This document shows, piece by piece, positions 15,640-30,600 of a stretch of 64,000 nt of DNA. The notes beneath the pieces were generated by a model that saw only the letters and a program-made list of their open reading frames with translations, ran no database searches and was not told where the DNA came from. Position numbers and translations under genes: made by a program. Position 1 is the first letter of the stretch; each line of letters starts with the position of its first letter. Source of the stretch: Pelagimonas sp. (GTDB lineage Bacteria; Pseudomonadota; Alphaproteobacteria; Rhodobacterales; Rhodobacteraceae); assembly GCA_025210455.1 (NCBI GenBank), contig JAOARQ010000047.1, forward strand, positions 124,001 through 188,000, given 5' to 3'.

Positions 15640-18600
15640 TGACCTGCACCACCGCCTGATCCTGGGTTGTACCGTCCGAGACCGTATAGGTGAACTGATC
15701 CAGTCCGTTGTGATCGAAATCAGCCAGATACTGGATCACCCCATTTTCAAAGGTCACGGTCCCGTTTGCGGCATCGCCAACAGAAACGATCTGCAGCCCT
15801 TCGCCACTGTCATTCGCCAGCAGCATTTCTGGGATCAGGTTCAGCGGCTGTTCAACATCGACTTCAAAGGCATCATCCGTCGCCTCTACCGAAGCTGGGC
15901 TCAGAACCAGATCAAAGCTTTCCGAGACCTGGAACTGACCATCCGTCGCATGAAGCGCAAGGGAAAGCGTGCCTTCTGACCCTGCTGGCGCAGTGCCTGT
16001 CAGTTTGGTGCCATCGAACTGCAACCATCCCGGCAGGGCCGTACCATCTGCCAGCGTCGCTGCCAGCTGCAGGGCATCCTCATCCGGATCGGTAAATACA
16101 TTCTCCGGCAAGGTCAGGGTGAACGATTGGCCCACGGTCAGGGCATCGCCGCCATCATCGCTGTCAAAGCTGTCAATCGGGTTGGCCACTTCAGGCGCGT
16201 CTGCCACCGGCAAGATCACCAGCGCAAAGTCATCCGAGATGGTTTCCTGCCCGTCCGAAACGCTCAGGCGCAGCTGCACCGATCCGTTGAAGTTCTGCGG
16301 AGGCTGACCCGTCAGTGTCTGCGTGGCAGCGTCAAAGCTGATCCAGTCAGGCAGATCCGAGCCATCCGCCCGCGTCAGACCATAGCTGAGCACATCGCCA
16401 TCCACATCCGAGAAGACGCCCTGTTGCAGAGTTATGCTAAAGGCTTCGTCCTCATCAGCCGAACGATCCGACAGCGGGGCAGACAGGACCGGGGCATCAT
16501 TGACCGGATCAATCCGCAGTTCAAAATCACGGGTGACAGTGAACTCGCCATCAAAGGCACTGATCTGCAGGGCAATGCTGCCGTTGAAATCCTGCGGCGG
16601 CTGGCCTGTCAGGCGACGGTTCACCGCATCAAAGCTCAGCCAATCCGGCAGGGCAATGCCGCCCGAGCGGGTGAGTGTCAGCACAAGGTTATCACCTTCG
16701 GGATCACTGATTGCACCATCGGGCAAGGCCAGATCCAGTGCGACGTCTTCAGTGCCTGACAGGGTGCCGATCACATCAATCACCGGCGCAGTATTGGCCC
16801 GCAGCAGATCCAGATGCAGGGCGGCGCTATCAGACAGATCCCCATCACTGACGGTGTAAGTCAAGGTGATCCGCCCTTCCAGCGCGCGCGCGCGACTGAT
16901 GACGATATCGCCGTCGTCATTCAACGCCGCCTGTACGCCCTGTGCGTTGGTCACACCGGTAATGGTCAGCGTATCTCCATCCACATCACTGTCATTGCTG
17001 AGCAAGTCCGCGCCAGAGATGATGAAATCAGTCTGATCGCCAGCATCAAAGACATCGTCCTGCGCTATTGGCGCATCATTCACGGCAGTCACGCTCAGGG
17101 TGATATCGCGGGTGGTTTCTGTGATGCCGTCAGAGGCCACAATCACAAAGCCCAGATCACCGTTGAAATCCGCTGGGGGCTGGCCCGAGACTGTCAGCGT
17201 GTCGCTGTCAAACGCGACCCAATCAGGTGCGCCGCGCAGCGAAACTGTCAGCGCGTCGCCATCGACATCACTGAACAAGGCCGCATCCAAGATCTGCGTA
17301 AAGGCCGTGTCTTCAAGCGTTTCCAGGGCGAAGGCTGCGATTTCCGGGGCGTCATTGACCGCCGCAACCGTCAGGCTCAGCGCCCGCACCGTCTGGGTCA
17401 CCCGATCCGCTGCGACAACTTCAAGCGCCAGATCGCCGTTGAAATCCGCAGGCGGCTGGCCGGACAGGGTCAGGCTATCTGCATCAAATGTCAGCCAGTC
17501 AGGCAGTGCTGTATCGCCTGCGCCGCGTACAGTGATCGCAAGCACATCACCATCCGCATCCGAGAAGTCAGCCGCATCCAGAACAGTGCTATAGGCCGTG
17601 TCTTCTGTGCCCTCGGACAGTGTGAACTCAGCAATCACAGGCGCGTCATTCACCGCTTCAAAACGCAGCGTCATGGTGCTGGTGCTTTCGCTGATACCAT
17701 CGCTGGCCACGATTTCCAGGGTGATATCCCCGTTGAAATTCGCGGGCGGCTGGCCAGTGAAGCTGAGGCTGATGGGATCAAATGTCAGCCAGACCGGAAG
17801 GTCTGCCCCATCCAGACCACGAACAGTGATGCTGACATCATCGCCTTCTACATCGGTGAAATCATCCGGGTTCAGCGCCGCAGAGAACTGCGCATCCTCG
17901 CTGCCTGACAGCATGATCTCAGGGATGACCGGTGCATCATTGACCTCTTGCAGGTAAAGAGTGACCCGCGCAGTGGCCGTGGCGCCAAGACCGTTTTCAA
18001 CGGTATAGGTAAAGCCCGTGATGCCCGAACGATCCGCATCTGGGGTGATGATCAGGCGGCCTTCGCCATCATTGACCACGGTCACCCCATCCTCGGCGCT
18101 GATCCCGGTCAGGATCAGGCCAGTACCATCAGGATCGGTATCATCCGCAAGCAGATCTGCGATCTGCAACACCAGTTGCGTATCTTCGACACCGTTGAAG
18201 TTGTCATCCCCCGGGCGCGGATCATCCGCAACAGGCCGCACGTCAAAGCTGACCTGACCACGGGTGGCAATGCCTTTGCCGTCGGTGACCTCATATTCAA
18301 AGCGCATGGTGCCATTGACATCAGCGCCCGCATCAAAGGTGTAGGTGCCATCATTTTGCAGCACCAGTTCACCAGGTTGCAGTTGCCAGATCCGAACAAA
18401 GGTCAGCGCGTCGCCATCAGGATCAATGTCATTGGCCATCAGCACGGCGGGATCAATCACCGCAATGGTGTCTTCGTCGATGGTTGGCAGGACATCCACC
18501 ACCGGCAGCGGCAGATCGTTTTCCGGGTTCAGGCGGATCGAAACAAAGCCTTCGACCTCGGCACCGCGTTCATCGCGCACCACATAGTGGAACCCGGCGT

Positions 18601-21600
18601 TGCCAAAGTAATCCGTGCGCGGCGTGAAGGTGGCGATGTTGTTTTCCAGCACAACGCTGCCGTTTTCAGGATCGGTGACGGAAACCACCTGAAAGCTATC
18701 GCCTTCGACATCAACGTCATTGGCCAGAATATCGGCCATATCCACAACAACGATGGCATCTTCTGTGGTGGTGATCACCGGATCCGGGTTCAGAAGTGGC
18801 GCGTCGTTCACGGCTTCCAGATCAAAAATGATCTGTCCGACAGACGTCAGACGGCCATCAGAGATCCGGTAAGACAGCGTGGCTTCGCCGTTGAAATGAT
18901 CATCCGCCACAAACTGGTACTGACCATCTGGCAGGGTGAACAGCCGCCCGTTGCTGGGCTGGCCGATAAAGCCAAGGAAGGTGATATCTTCGCCATCCAC
19001 GTCGCTGTCATTGGCCAGAAGATCCGCGATGCTGAAGGTGATTGGCGTGTCTTCGATCCCCGCCAATCGGTCAGTCCCCACATCCGGGGCGATATTGGTC
19101 GAGATGACATTGATATTCACCTGACCAATTGCAGACCCATCGGTGCCATCAGTCACAACATAGGTAAAGCCAGCAGGCCCGTCGTAATTCGGCGTCGGCG
19201 TAAAGCGGATTTCACCATCCACCAGTTCCACCGTCCCGTTCTGGGCTCCGCCCACAGAGACAAGGCTAAGGGCATCGCCGTCAATATCCGTATCATTGCC
19301 GATCAGATCTTCGGGCGTCAGCACCAGAGTGCTGTCTTCATCCACATCAAAGCGATCAGTGACCGCCTCTGGCGGATCATTCACCGGCTCAACTTCGACG
19401 GTCAATTCCCCGATCGCATAGCCATCGGTGTCATCCGTCACCATGTAGCGGAAGTTGAAGGTGCCATTGGCAGCCTCTTCGGGGGTAAAGATGATCTGTG
19501 CCCCGTCGTTGCCATCAGCTTCAATCGCTATGGTCTGACTATGGCTTTCAGAGCCATCCGTCAGGGTCACAATGATCTCAAGCTGGGTTTTGACGTTAAA
19601 GGGAACCTCGCCCAGCAATTCGCCAGTATCGCGACCAATACGCAGCCAGAAGGGCAGTTCGCTGCCATCCGACAGTTTCGCGGAGTACACCCCGCCCGCC
19701 AGCGTTGGGAGCGCATCTGCAAATACACCTGTGTTGGCCGGTGTCACAACACGGGCTTCGTCAACCGGTGTCACAGTGGCGTCCGGCAGGAATTCAGCGA
19801 CAACCGCGCCCCAGCTGAGCGTCCGATCCGCAAAGGCAAGAAAATCAACCGTATCCGAGACCCAGTCAATGGCATCGTCGATCACCCGCAGCCCGCCTTC
19901 GAACAGTTCAAAGGCATAGGTGCTGATCGACTGATCAAAGATCACCATATCGGTGCCCAGCCCGCCAATGTAGCGGTCAGCGCCCGCGCTATCAAAGAAG
20001 GTGTCCTGCCCGCCGTTCCCTGTCAGGACGTTATCGGCGCTATTGCCATAGAACACCTCATGCCCGTCGCCACCGATGGCGTCTTCGATGATGGTGCCAT
20101 GGGCGATTGTCAGGTTGCCGAACAGCCCGCCGATATTCGAGAACGACGGTGCAATGGCGTCTTTGTCAGAGGGGCGCAGATCAATGCGCGAGTTATTGTC
20201 ATAGCCCGACAGATCCAGCGTATCATGCCCTGCCCCATCAACGATGGTTGTGGCCATTCGATGCGCCCGGTCGGTCCATGTGGCCCAGATATCACTGACC
20301 TCAGAGGTGATCGTGGTGCCAAAGCCCCAGATGGTATCATCGGTAAAGGCGTTGGACACCCCATAGCCCTGCGCGCCATAGATATTGTCCAGCGCGATCC
20401 AGTCGACCGTCATGGGGGATTGCAGCATGGCGAAATCAGCGGTGGTGTTGTAATTCCAGCTCTGGCTGAAATAGGACATCATCGTGCCCTGCCAGCTGTC
20501 ATTTTCAAACGCCTGATCAATGCCGAAGGTCGCCGCGCCATTGTATGGCCCCTGGTGTCCAAGACCCAGCGTATGCCCGATCTCGTGGAACATGGTCTGG
20601 CTCAGGTAACCGTCATAGTCATTCTGATCGCTGGTCCAGTCGGCGCCTACGTTGATATAGGCCTGACGCGTTGTCCCGCCCGCACCATTGGTGTTGGAGG
20701 CATAGGCACGCCCCAGTTCATTGTCACCAAAGTTGATATCAGCGAGTGTTTCATCGGTGGTTTCGACGAAATCAATGCCAAGGGTCGCTTCATAGAGCTT
20801 GAAGATCTCGCGCACCAGTTCGGAACGCCCCTCAGAGATGCCATCGGTATCCCGCGCCGACCCACTGAGGTTGTAGTACAGCACGCCGTCATTGGCATTT
20901 GGCCCTGTGTCCGAGACATTGAAATACTGATCGTTTGCCCCCCAGTAACCATCGTCGATGAATTCGGCCAGCTCTTCGAGATTGGCAAAGCTGCCCTGCC
21001 CCTGCAGGCTGGCCTTTTCAAGAGCGGTTTTCAGTTCTTCGACACGTGACTGGCAGGTTCCGCAGGCGCAGAATTCCTGCACATCATGTGTCAGGAACTC
21101 CTGAATGACATCAAAGCTGAGACCATCCTGCGCGCCACCATTTGGGCTATAGGCCCAGTTCGACGCATTGGCCTGCGTATCGGGCGCATAACCTGATCCG
21201 ATCAGATCCGAGGCGCTTGGCGTACCAAAGCTGCTGTCCACCGCATCAATCAGTTTCATCGACCCGCGGGTGATCTGAACGTCCTGATCATAGTTGAAGC
21301 GCAGACCGACAAGGCGGATAGCATCCCCTTCTTCATCGGTGTCATTGGCCAGAATGTCAGCGATATCCATGCTCAGACGTCCGTCTTCCAGCATGTGATA
21401 GAAATCGGCGACGGTATCGGGCACTTCGGTGGTGTTGCGCACGTCGATGACAATCAGGCCATCATCAGAGACCGCCCCCTTGTCGTCTTCGGCGGCATAG
21501 CGCACGGCGACATGACCATAGAAGTCATCCGGGGTGATCAGAGTAAAGCGATCCCCCTGATTGTTGATTGAGGTATCGTCCAGCCCTGCGACGGTGATCA

Positions 21601-24600
21601 GGTCGTCCACCGCAAGTTCTGTCAGCACGGCAAAGTCAACAGCGCCGCCAGTGGCGTCAAGGCGCACCGCAGGTGTGCCGACAAAGGTTTCAGGCGGAGT
21701 GCCCGCAAAGCTCAGGCTTTCGGTATCAAAGCTTAGCCAGCTGGGCAGATCCGCGCCGCTTTCCTTGCTGGCGGTCAGGGTTGTGCCTGTTTCGACCGGC
21801 AGGGCATAAAGCCCCTGCTGCGCAAAGAACGGATCATTGGCAAAGAGCGCGTTGATCGCCCCCAGATCCGGGTTTTGCGGATCAATCCAGACCTCAAGCG
21901 CAAAGCCGTCGCGGCCAAACTCCAGCGTTTCATCATCTGGCATGGTCTCTTCTGGCGGGGTAAAGCGCAGTTCCAGACGGATGGGGCTGGTTTTCCCTGC
22001 CGGGGCCGGATCTGTCTGAGACAGGGTCAGCGTTTCGGGATCAAACTCCAGCCAGAGCGGCAGGCGACGCCCGTTGTCCGAAGACATCGAGAAACTGCCT
22101 TGTGAGATGTCAAAGACCATCATCGGCGGCACCAGCGACACCCCGGCCCCGAGATCTGCGTCAGCCGCAACAGTGACCGTATGCTCATAGCTGCTGTCAG
22201 CCTGCTGAAGGGTCAAAGTGACATCAAAGGCTCCGGTCACCCCATCTGTACGCGCGCCAGAAACTGTCAGTGTCTGTGCGTCAAACACCAGACCATCGGG
22301 CAAAGCAGATCCATCTGACAGGGTCAGTGTGACACTGGCATCTTGCGACAGAGCCTGTGTTTTCAGCGTGTAATCCGCCTCAAATGGGCTGCGGTTGCTC
22401 AGGTCATTGGTGACAACACCCAGCACCTCGACGCTGTCGAGGAAGATCACATCGCCATCCGCATCCAGATCATTGCCAAAGATTTCGCCTGGAATGATTT
22501 CGATGATTTCATCTTCATAGCCAAAGGCCAGATCATCACGCACCACCGGTGCTTTGTTCGAAGGCAGGATCTGCACTGTGACGGTCGCGGTGTCATAGCC
22601 ACCATTGCCGTCAGTGATCTGATAGACAAAGCTTGCTTCGCCATTGTAATCGGTGCGCGGGGTAAAGACGATCATACCATCGTCATTCAGCGCCACACGC
22701 CCATTTTCGGCAAAGCGATCCAGCCCGGACAGCGAAATCACATCATCCAGCGGATCGGTGTCATCGGTGTCATTGGCCAGCAGATCCGCAGGATCAATCA
22801 GCAGAACCTGATTTTCCAGCGTATCAAAGCCGTCATCATCGCGGGCAACAGGCGCATCATTGATCGGGATTACAGTCAGTTCGACTGTCACCACACCCAC
22901 AGCTCCAAATTCGTCGATCAGCTCGTAGGTAAAGCTGGCCTCGCCAAGCGCACTTGGGGTGAAGGAAATCACTCCGGTATCGGCATTCAGCGACACTGTC
23001 CCGTTCACCGCATCCCCACCAAGACCATGGAACGAGAAGTCATCCCCTTCAACGTCATAGTCATTGGCCATCAGGCTGCTGATGGTCAGCTCTTCGGTCA
23101 GGCCCAGCCGGATGGTTTCGCGGTCATCGCGGCTGCGCGGCGCATCATTGACCGCCGCCACGTTGATCAGCACCTGACCGGTCGAGGTCAGACCATCAGG
23201 ATCGGCCAGAACATAAGTAAAGCCAGCCGGGCCCACGTGATCAGCGCGGAAACGCACTTCGATGAACTGGTTATGCGGATCAAAGTTTTGCAGAAGATCG
23301 CCATTGTTCAGCCAGATCTCGGCGTTAGAGCCCGGTTTGGTATAGGGGAGACTACTGATCCCACCATTCATCGGGTCGATTTGGTTTCCGTCCTGATCGA
23401 ACAGGGGCATCACATCGACGATGGTCAGATCATCTCCGTCAATGTCGATGTCATTGGCCAGCAGATCCGACAGGCTGATCCGCCATAATGTGTCTTCGAT
23501 GGCGTCAAACGGCCCGTCATCCACCCCTTCCGGGGCGTCATTGACCGGGCGAATGTTCACCTCGACACGGGCGCTGGATTCACGTCCAAAGACGTCCCGT
23601 ACCGTATAGTGGAAGAAGGCATCGCCATTGAAATTCGGATCAGCATCAAAGGCGATCTGGCCGTCATCGGTCAGACGCACTGTGCCATTGACCGGATCAC
23701 TGACACCAATCAGTTCGATGCCGTAATCCACCTGGCTGTTGGTGTCGTTTTCAATCAGCGAAGCCGGATCAATAAAGGCGGTCTCGTCTTCGACACCAAA
23801 GCGATAGATGTCATCCGCGGCATTGAAGCGTCCCAGACGCTGCAGGGCCTCCAGCTGGTCGCGATCCCAGATGGTGCCATCGGCAAAGACCACCTCTTCG
23901 ATGCCCTGCACTTCGCTGACAAAATGGTTCACCACCCGCAGCGTATCAATCAGGAAACCTGCGTCGCGTTCCAGTTCCAGCAGCAGATCGTCGCCTTCGC
24001 GCACCACAGACAGATCTTTGGGCGCGATGCCCTCTGCCAGCAGCACCTGATCGATCTCAGAGCCGTCACCGCTTTCGTTCACCACATCATGGCCGCTGTC
24101 CCAGCCAAAGCGATAGGCGTCAGAGCCTGCGCCGCCGGTGATGGTGTCGTCACCCCAGTTGCCATCAAAGATCTCCGACGCATCGCTGCCAAGGATGGTG
24201 TCGTCATAGACGGTTGCGCGGATTTCTTCGATGTTCTGCAGCACATCCCCTGCTGCCTCACCGGCGCCACCGGTGCCTGTGGTCAGATCCAGCGAAATTC
24301 CCGCGCGGGCATCGCTGTAATCCGCGATGTCATAGCCATCGCGCCCATCCAGCAGGTCAGCGCCCGCACCACCGCGCAGGATATTGTCGGCCTCGTTGCC
24401 GCGGATGGTGTCGTCATGGAACGACCCCTGGACAATTTCGATGCTCTCAAAGCTATCCCCTTCGGCATCGCCCCCACCGCTTTCACCGGTGGCCATATCC
24501 ACAATCACCCCTTGGGTTGACAGGGTGTAGGCCGCGATATCAACGCCTTCGCCGCCGCGCATCACATCTGCGCCGCGTCCGCCGATCAGGATGTCATCTC

Positions 24601-27600
24601 CATCCCGGCCTTCCAGCGTGTCCGCACCGCGCCGGCCGATCAGGGTGTTGCTTTCCCCGTCACCGATCAGCAGGTCATCTTGTTCAGAGCCGCTGAGGTT
24701 TTCAATACCTTCCAGCGTATCATTGTCAGCATCGCCGCCAGAGGCTGTGCCATCCGCCAGAGAGATCGACACCGCCGCGCCCGAGGTTTCGTAATCTGCG
24801 GTATCGCTGCCTTCACCGCCTTGCAGCAGGTCGCCCTCTGCGCCGCCGATCAGCAGATCATCACCTGCGTCACCACGCAGCGTATCTGCGCCTTCTCTGC
24901 CTGTCAGTTCGTCATTGCCTTCGCCGCCTTCCAGCAGGTTGGCCCCGGCATTGCCCAGCAGTTCATCATTGCGGATCGAGCCCTTGAGCGCCTCGATATT
25001 ATCGAGCACATCCCCTTCGCCGTCGCCGCCCTGAACAAGGCGGGTCACCAGATCCGCGCGTACGCGCCCGTTGGAGTTTTCAAAGCTGACAGTGTCATAG
25101 CCATCACCGCCATCAATGCGATCCTGCCCGGCATCTGCCACGATGTAATCATCGCCGCCCTCGGTTTCGATAGTATCGTCACCTTCGCCCGCATAGACGG
25201 TTTCATTGCGATCCGACCCAAGGATCAGGTCTGGATCGTCGGTGCCGTTCAGGATCAGGCTATAGCCGCTGCCCACAAGACCGCTGATCTGCGCCACGTC
25301 TTCCAGACCGGCTGCATCGCGAATGCGATAGTCGATTTCGATTTCGCCGGTATAGCCCTGCGGCACACGCACAACCACATAGCCATCACGCACCTCGGCA
25401 ACGCCAACAGAGACGGAATCGACACCCGCAAACTGCACGTCCTCTTCGTCAACGTCATAGTCGTTGGCAAGGATTTCAGAAATGCGGATCGTCAGCGGAA
25501 TATCCAGCCCGGTCAGCGATGCAGTGTCATCCATGGCGGTTGGCTGATCGTTTACTGCGATGATCTGGATATCAACATAACCTTCGTCGGTCCCCAGCAC
25601 GCCCTGGAACGACACACCATCGGTGATGGTATAGAAGAACCCGGATTCACTGGTTTCGTTCAGCCCCGGCGTATAGAGGAAATCACCGTCATCGTTCAGT
25701 TCAAGCGTCCCGGTGAATTCACCCAGCGCAAAGCGTTCGATGAAACTGGGCAGGCGGTACGATGTCATTGTGATCGGATCACGGTCGATATCGGTGTCAT
25801 TTGACAGCAGATATTCCCGCGGGATCACAACCTGCGTGTCCTCGTAGACTGTGATCACATCATCGGCTGCCACCGGCGGCGCATCCGCGACGTTTTCAAA
25901 CCAAAGCGTTACGGTGGCATCATCCACCGCGCCATCTCCGTCTGAAATCAGATAGCTGAAGGTTGTTTCCCCCCAGAAGTTTTCATCGGGTGTGAAACGC
26001 AGCGTGGTTTCATCCACGATTTCGATCACCCCGTCACCCGGATCAGAGACGTTTTCGAATGTGACGGTCAGGCTTTCCAGATCGCTGTCGTTCTGCATCA
26101 GGGTGATCAGCGAAATGGTCATGGCCTGATCTTCGACACCGCGCAGCATGGCGTGATCGGTATAGCTGTCGTCGCGCGCCTCTGGCCGGTCATTGACCGG
26201 CGTCACAGTCACAGTGACATTGCCCTGCGACGTGCCGGTCTGCCCGTCATCGGTTGTATAGGTCAGCCGTGCTTCGCCATTGAAATTGGCCCATGGATCA
26301 AAGCGGAAGGTGCCGTTGTCCAGCGCGGTGACTCTGCCGCCATAGGTGGCGGTCATGCTGGTGACGGTGATCGGGTCGCCATCGGGATCAAAATCATTGG
26401 CCACAAGATCTGCGCTGTTGATGATCAGCGGTTGATCTTCATCCTGGGTGAAACTGTCATCTTCGGTCAGAGGCGCGTTATTCACCGGTTCCACCCAGAC
26501 CGATACAGTTGCGGTATCCTGCAGGCCCGCAGGATCAGAGACCGTATAGGTAAAGCTGGCATTGCCCCAGAAATACGGTTTGGGGGTGACCTGAACATAG
26601 CCGTCATCGGTCAGTTCGACGTCAATATCCGCGCTGCCCTGCACGCTGATGAGGCTCAGACGATCACCATCCACATCGCGGTCATCATTCAGCAATCTGC
26701 TGACTGAAATCAGGAAGCTCTGGTCTTCGTTGGTCTGATACAGACCATCGTCATTGGCCACCGGCGCATCGTTAACGGCGGTGACATTCAGCGTTACGGT
26801 GGCTTCGGCAATCCCGCCTTCGGGGGTATTGGCCACATAAGTAAACGACGCGGGACCGTTGTAATTGGCCGTGGGGATAAAGGTGATTTCGCCCACGCTG
26901 TTCAGGCTGACGCTGCCGTTTTGCGGGTCTTTGACCTGCGCGATGATCATGCGATCCCCGTCCAGGTCATTCGACAACAGGCGTTCGGCCCGGATCACAA
27001 GGAAGCCGTCTTCTGCCACTTCAAAACCGCTGTCATCCAGTGCTTCGGCACTTGGGCGGACACGCAGATCGACGCTGGTCGAGGCAAGGCCATTGCGCCC
27101 GTCAGACAGCGTATAGCTAAGCTGCGTCGCACCATAGAACCCGGCGGTTGGTGTAAAGACGATATTGCCGTCGCCATCGAGTTCGGCAAAGCCATTGGCC
27201 CCGCCATCAACCGCGATAATCGACAACGGATCACCATCTGCATCAAAGTCATTGCGCAGCAAAGTGGCCGGGGTCAGCACCAGCTGTTCCCCTTCGGTGA
27301 CGGTGAAATAGCCATCTTCTGTCGCCACCGGCGCGTTGTTGTCCAGCAGATTGGCCAACAGAGCGGGGGTCCAGATCTGACCATCCGAGAAGTGATATTC
27401 TTCGATGCCAGCGCCATTGCCGGCAAGCGCATCAACAACAACAAGGCTGTCGTCCGGCGCCGAGGCAAAGGTCAGTTTGAGGCTATTGCTGCCTTTGAAC
27501 AGGCGCGTAACCGAGACTTCGGAGGACACGAAATCTGGGAACTCGATTTTATCGACGGAGTCCGCCCATACAGTATCTGTATCTTCGAAAATATCATGCC

Positions 27601-30600
27601 CATGACCGCGTGCCATAACATAGGTGTCTGAACCGCGATCACCGATTACAGTGTCATTGCCGGTGCTGCCCTCAAAGGTATCCTCCCCGAGGAAGCCCCA
27701 GACCTGTTCGCTGCCCGTGGTCTGCGCATAGCTCAGGGCCTGTTTGCGCATTTCTGCGCGATCCCATTCGGTGCCATCCGCCCAGACGATGCGATCAACG
27801 CCGACAGTGCCATAGCCGGTGTTCTGAGCAATGGCTGGTTGAAGGGCCCCTTCCAGAATGATCCGGTCGCGGCCTTCGGTAAAGACCAGCGCAAGGTCAT
27901 CGCTGTTTGGACCAACGCGCAGCGCATAGGCCAGATCAGCAACATTCAAGCCCTCAAGACGCAGCACATCTGCTGTATCTGTGCCCTCGTCGACGATACG
28001 ATCATCGCCATCCCCGGCGGCAAAGCGATAGGTATCATCGCCCGCGCCACCCAGCACAAGATCGCTGCCCGCTCCGCCTGACAGATCATCTGCCAGATCC
28101 GTGCCCAGAACCGTATCAGAGCCCTTGCTGGCCTGACCAGCCACAAGCTCCGCTTTGATGTCTGCGATGGTAAAGGTGAGGGCTTCATCGACAATCACCA
28201 CCTGCGCCAGCGCATCCACGCCATCTTTCAGCGCGTTGGTCACAGTGATCTCTTCGCCGCCCGCAAGGCGGATCAGCAGATCCGGTCCGTTGACACCACG
28301 CCGATCAAAGCTGACCTCATCGGCGGTAAAGCCAATCAGTTCGATGGTATCCGCATCGCCCTGATCATCAACGATCACATCGCGGCCATCCCCTTTGGTA
28401 AAGCGATAGGTATCGGCCCCGGTGCCACCTAAAAGCTGGTCGTCTCCGCCAAGCCCGGCGATGGTATCTGCACCGCTGGTGCCGCTTAGCCTGTCATCAC
28501 GATCGCTGGCCTGCTGACCAGCAACAACCAATGCCTGGAAGTCTGAACGCTGCCAGATCGTGCCATCATCAAAGTGGATCTGTTCGATCCCACGCGGCGA
28601 TGATGTGCCTGCCGCATGATCCAGTGCCAGATAGGCACCATCATCCGCACCGACAGCGCTGTCGGCGATAACCATTTCGATATCATTTTCAAAGCCATAG
28701 CGCATAGAGACCTGAGATACATCCACGCCAACCAGCTTAAGCACATCGATTTCGCCAAAGTTGCCACCTGTGTCTGACAGATGGTCATCACCGTCACCAT
28801 GACGCCAGATATAGGTGTCGTGGCCGCCTGAACCATTCAGGATGTCGTCACCGGCCCCACCGACAATGGTTTCGGCAAATCTGTCACCTGCGATCAGGTC
28901 CGCCCCATCTGTGGCCTGTGCATTGATCAGGTCAGACATGATGGCCGCTGCCGAAAGCACCGTGCCATCGCCAAAGAGGATCGCATCAACACCGGGGGCC
29001 TGCCAGGCGGTAAAGCGGCCATCCCGGCCGTTGAACATGCCAAATGCAACAATCCGGCCGCCATCCGCCGCACCTTCGGTGGACTCGGCGATATCAATGG
29101 CCAAACCTTCTGTGGTCAGCGAGAATGTCACCTCATCCCGGTTGATCCCGACCAGTTCAAGGCGATTGATATCATCAAGGCGGGTTTCATCCAGCGGGCT
29201 GCCGTCATTGGTGCGTTCGGAGGTATCCAGAATGACGTCATTGCCATCCCCGCGACGCCAGACATAAAGGTCATTTCCTTTGCCACCATCCAGGGTGTCA
29301 TCCCCTGCACCGGCGTCAATGGTATCGCCGTCTTCCGCGCCCGTCACAAGGTCGTCACCACTGGTGATCTGCTGCGTCACAAGGCGCGCCAACACCGCAG
29401 GAACGTCCATCTGACCATCCGCAAAAACAATGCGTTCAATCATTTCGTTGAAGAAGTTGCGCGGATCGTCCAGGGCTTTCACAAGCCGTATGCTGCCTGC
29501 GGTTACCCCTGTCTGGGCATTCTCAGCAAAGATCAGCAGCAGGTCATCGCCGTCGGCCTCAAAGCGCACATCGGCAATGTTGAAATCTGGCAGGCGCAGT
29601 TCATCCCCGGCAGGCGCAGAGCCACCTTCCTCAATGACATCGTGCCCATCGCCATTGTTGTAGATGTAGACATCGTTTTGACTGCGGGTGATGACCACGT
29701 CATCGCCAAGGCCCAGCTCATAGACGCCTGCTTTGCCCGGGTTTTCGATGATGTCATTCGCATCGGTCCCAAGCGGCGGCGGTGCCAGCTGCGCAGCGAT
29801 TTCGGCGCTGTCCCATTCGGCATCGTTGCCTACAAATCGCACTGTCGCAAGCGCAGGCACAAAGTTGGCTCCCTCACGGATCATTCCGGAAATCATCCGG
29901 ATCGTGCCGCCATCCCCTGCGCCCGGTGCACTTTCGGCGATATGCAGCAAAAGATGGTCTCTCTGTGCGACAAGCGTCACATCCTCTGGTGCAATACCTG
30001 TAAGGTCAATCTTGGCTTGGGCCTGGGTCGGGTAAGGGCTGTAGACCACATCATGCCCATCGCCCCGTTCATAGGCATAGGTGATATCGGGGCTGTCGCT
30101 TTTGATGACGTCGTTGCCTTGCTGGCCTTCGACCGTGACGGCATTTCCATCCTGACCCACCTCGAGATAGTCATCCCCATCGGTTGGCTCAGCGGCCGCG
30201 CTATCCGACAGCATCGTCAATAGCGCGTCGCCCCGGATGGGCTGACGGGTGCTGGCAAGGAAGATTTCCGTATCAGCCATCTGAGCCGGGGTCCCCAGCC
30301 AGATTTCGCCTGCATCTGATCCATCAGGCGCGCGCGGTGCAATCGTCAGAACATAGCGGAAATCGCGCAGAGTAAGATCCAGCTCATCTAGGGTGATATC
30401 GCCCAGATACAGTTCGATGACCGGGGGTGACCCCAAAGGAGGCAGCCCGATATCATCATCAATGGGTCCGCCGATATCGTCATCAATCGGGCCGCCGATG
30501 TCATCATCATTTGGACCCTCATCAGGTCTGGCTTCGACAATGTACAGTCCACGATTTTGATCGCGGGTGAAGTTCAAAAAGCCTTCGAAGACGCGGGGGC

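Noticed and set aside
17948-21049. A 1,033-codon open frame on the plus strand opposite the giant gene, with other long ones at 14882, 22343 and 24680
   Set aside because: These are antisense shadows produced by the Asp/Gly/Thr-rich codon pattern of the repeat protein. They lack sensible starts and family motifs, and their composition (His, Ile and Arg excess) is that of a complement frame.
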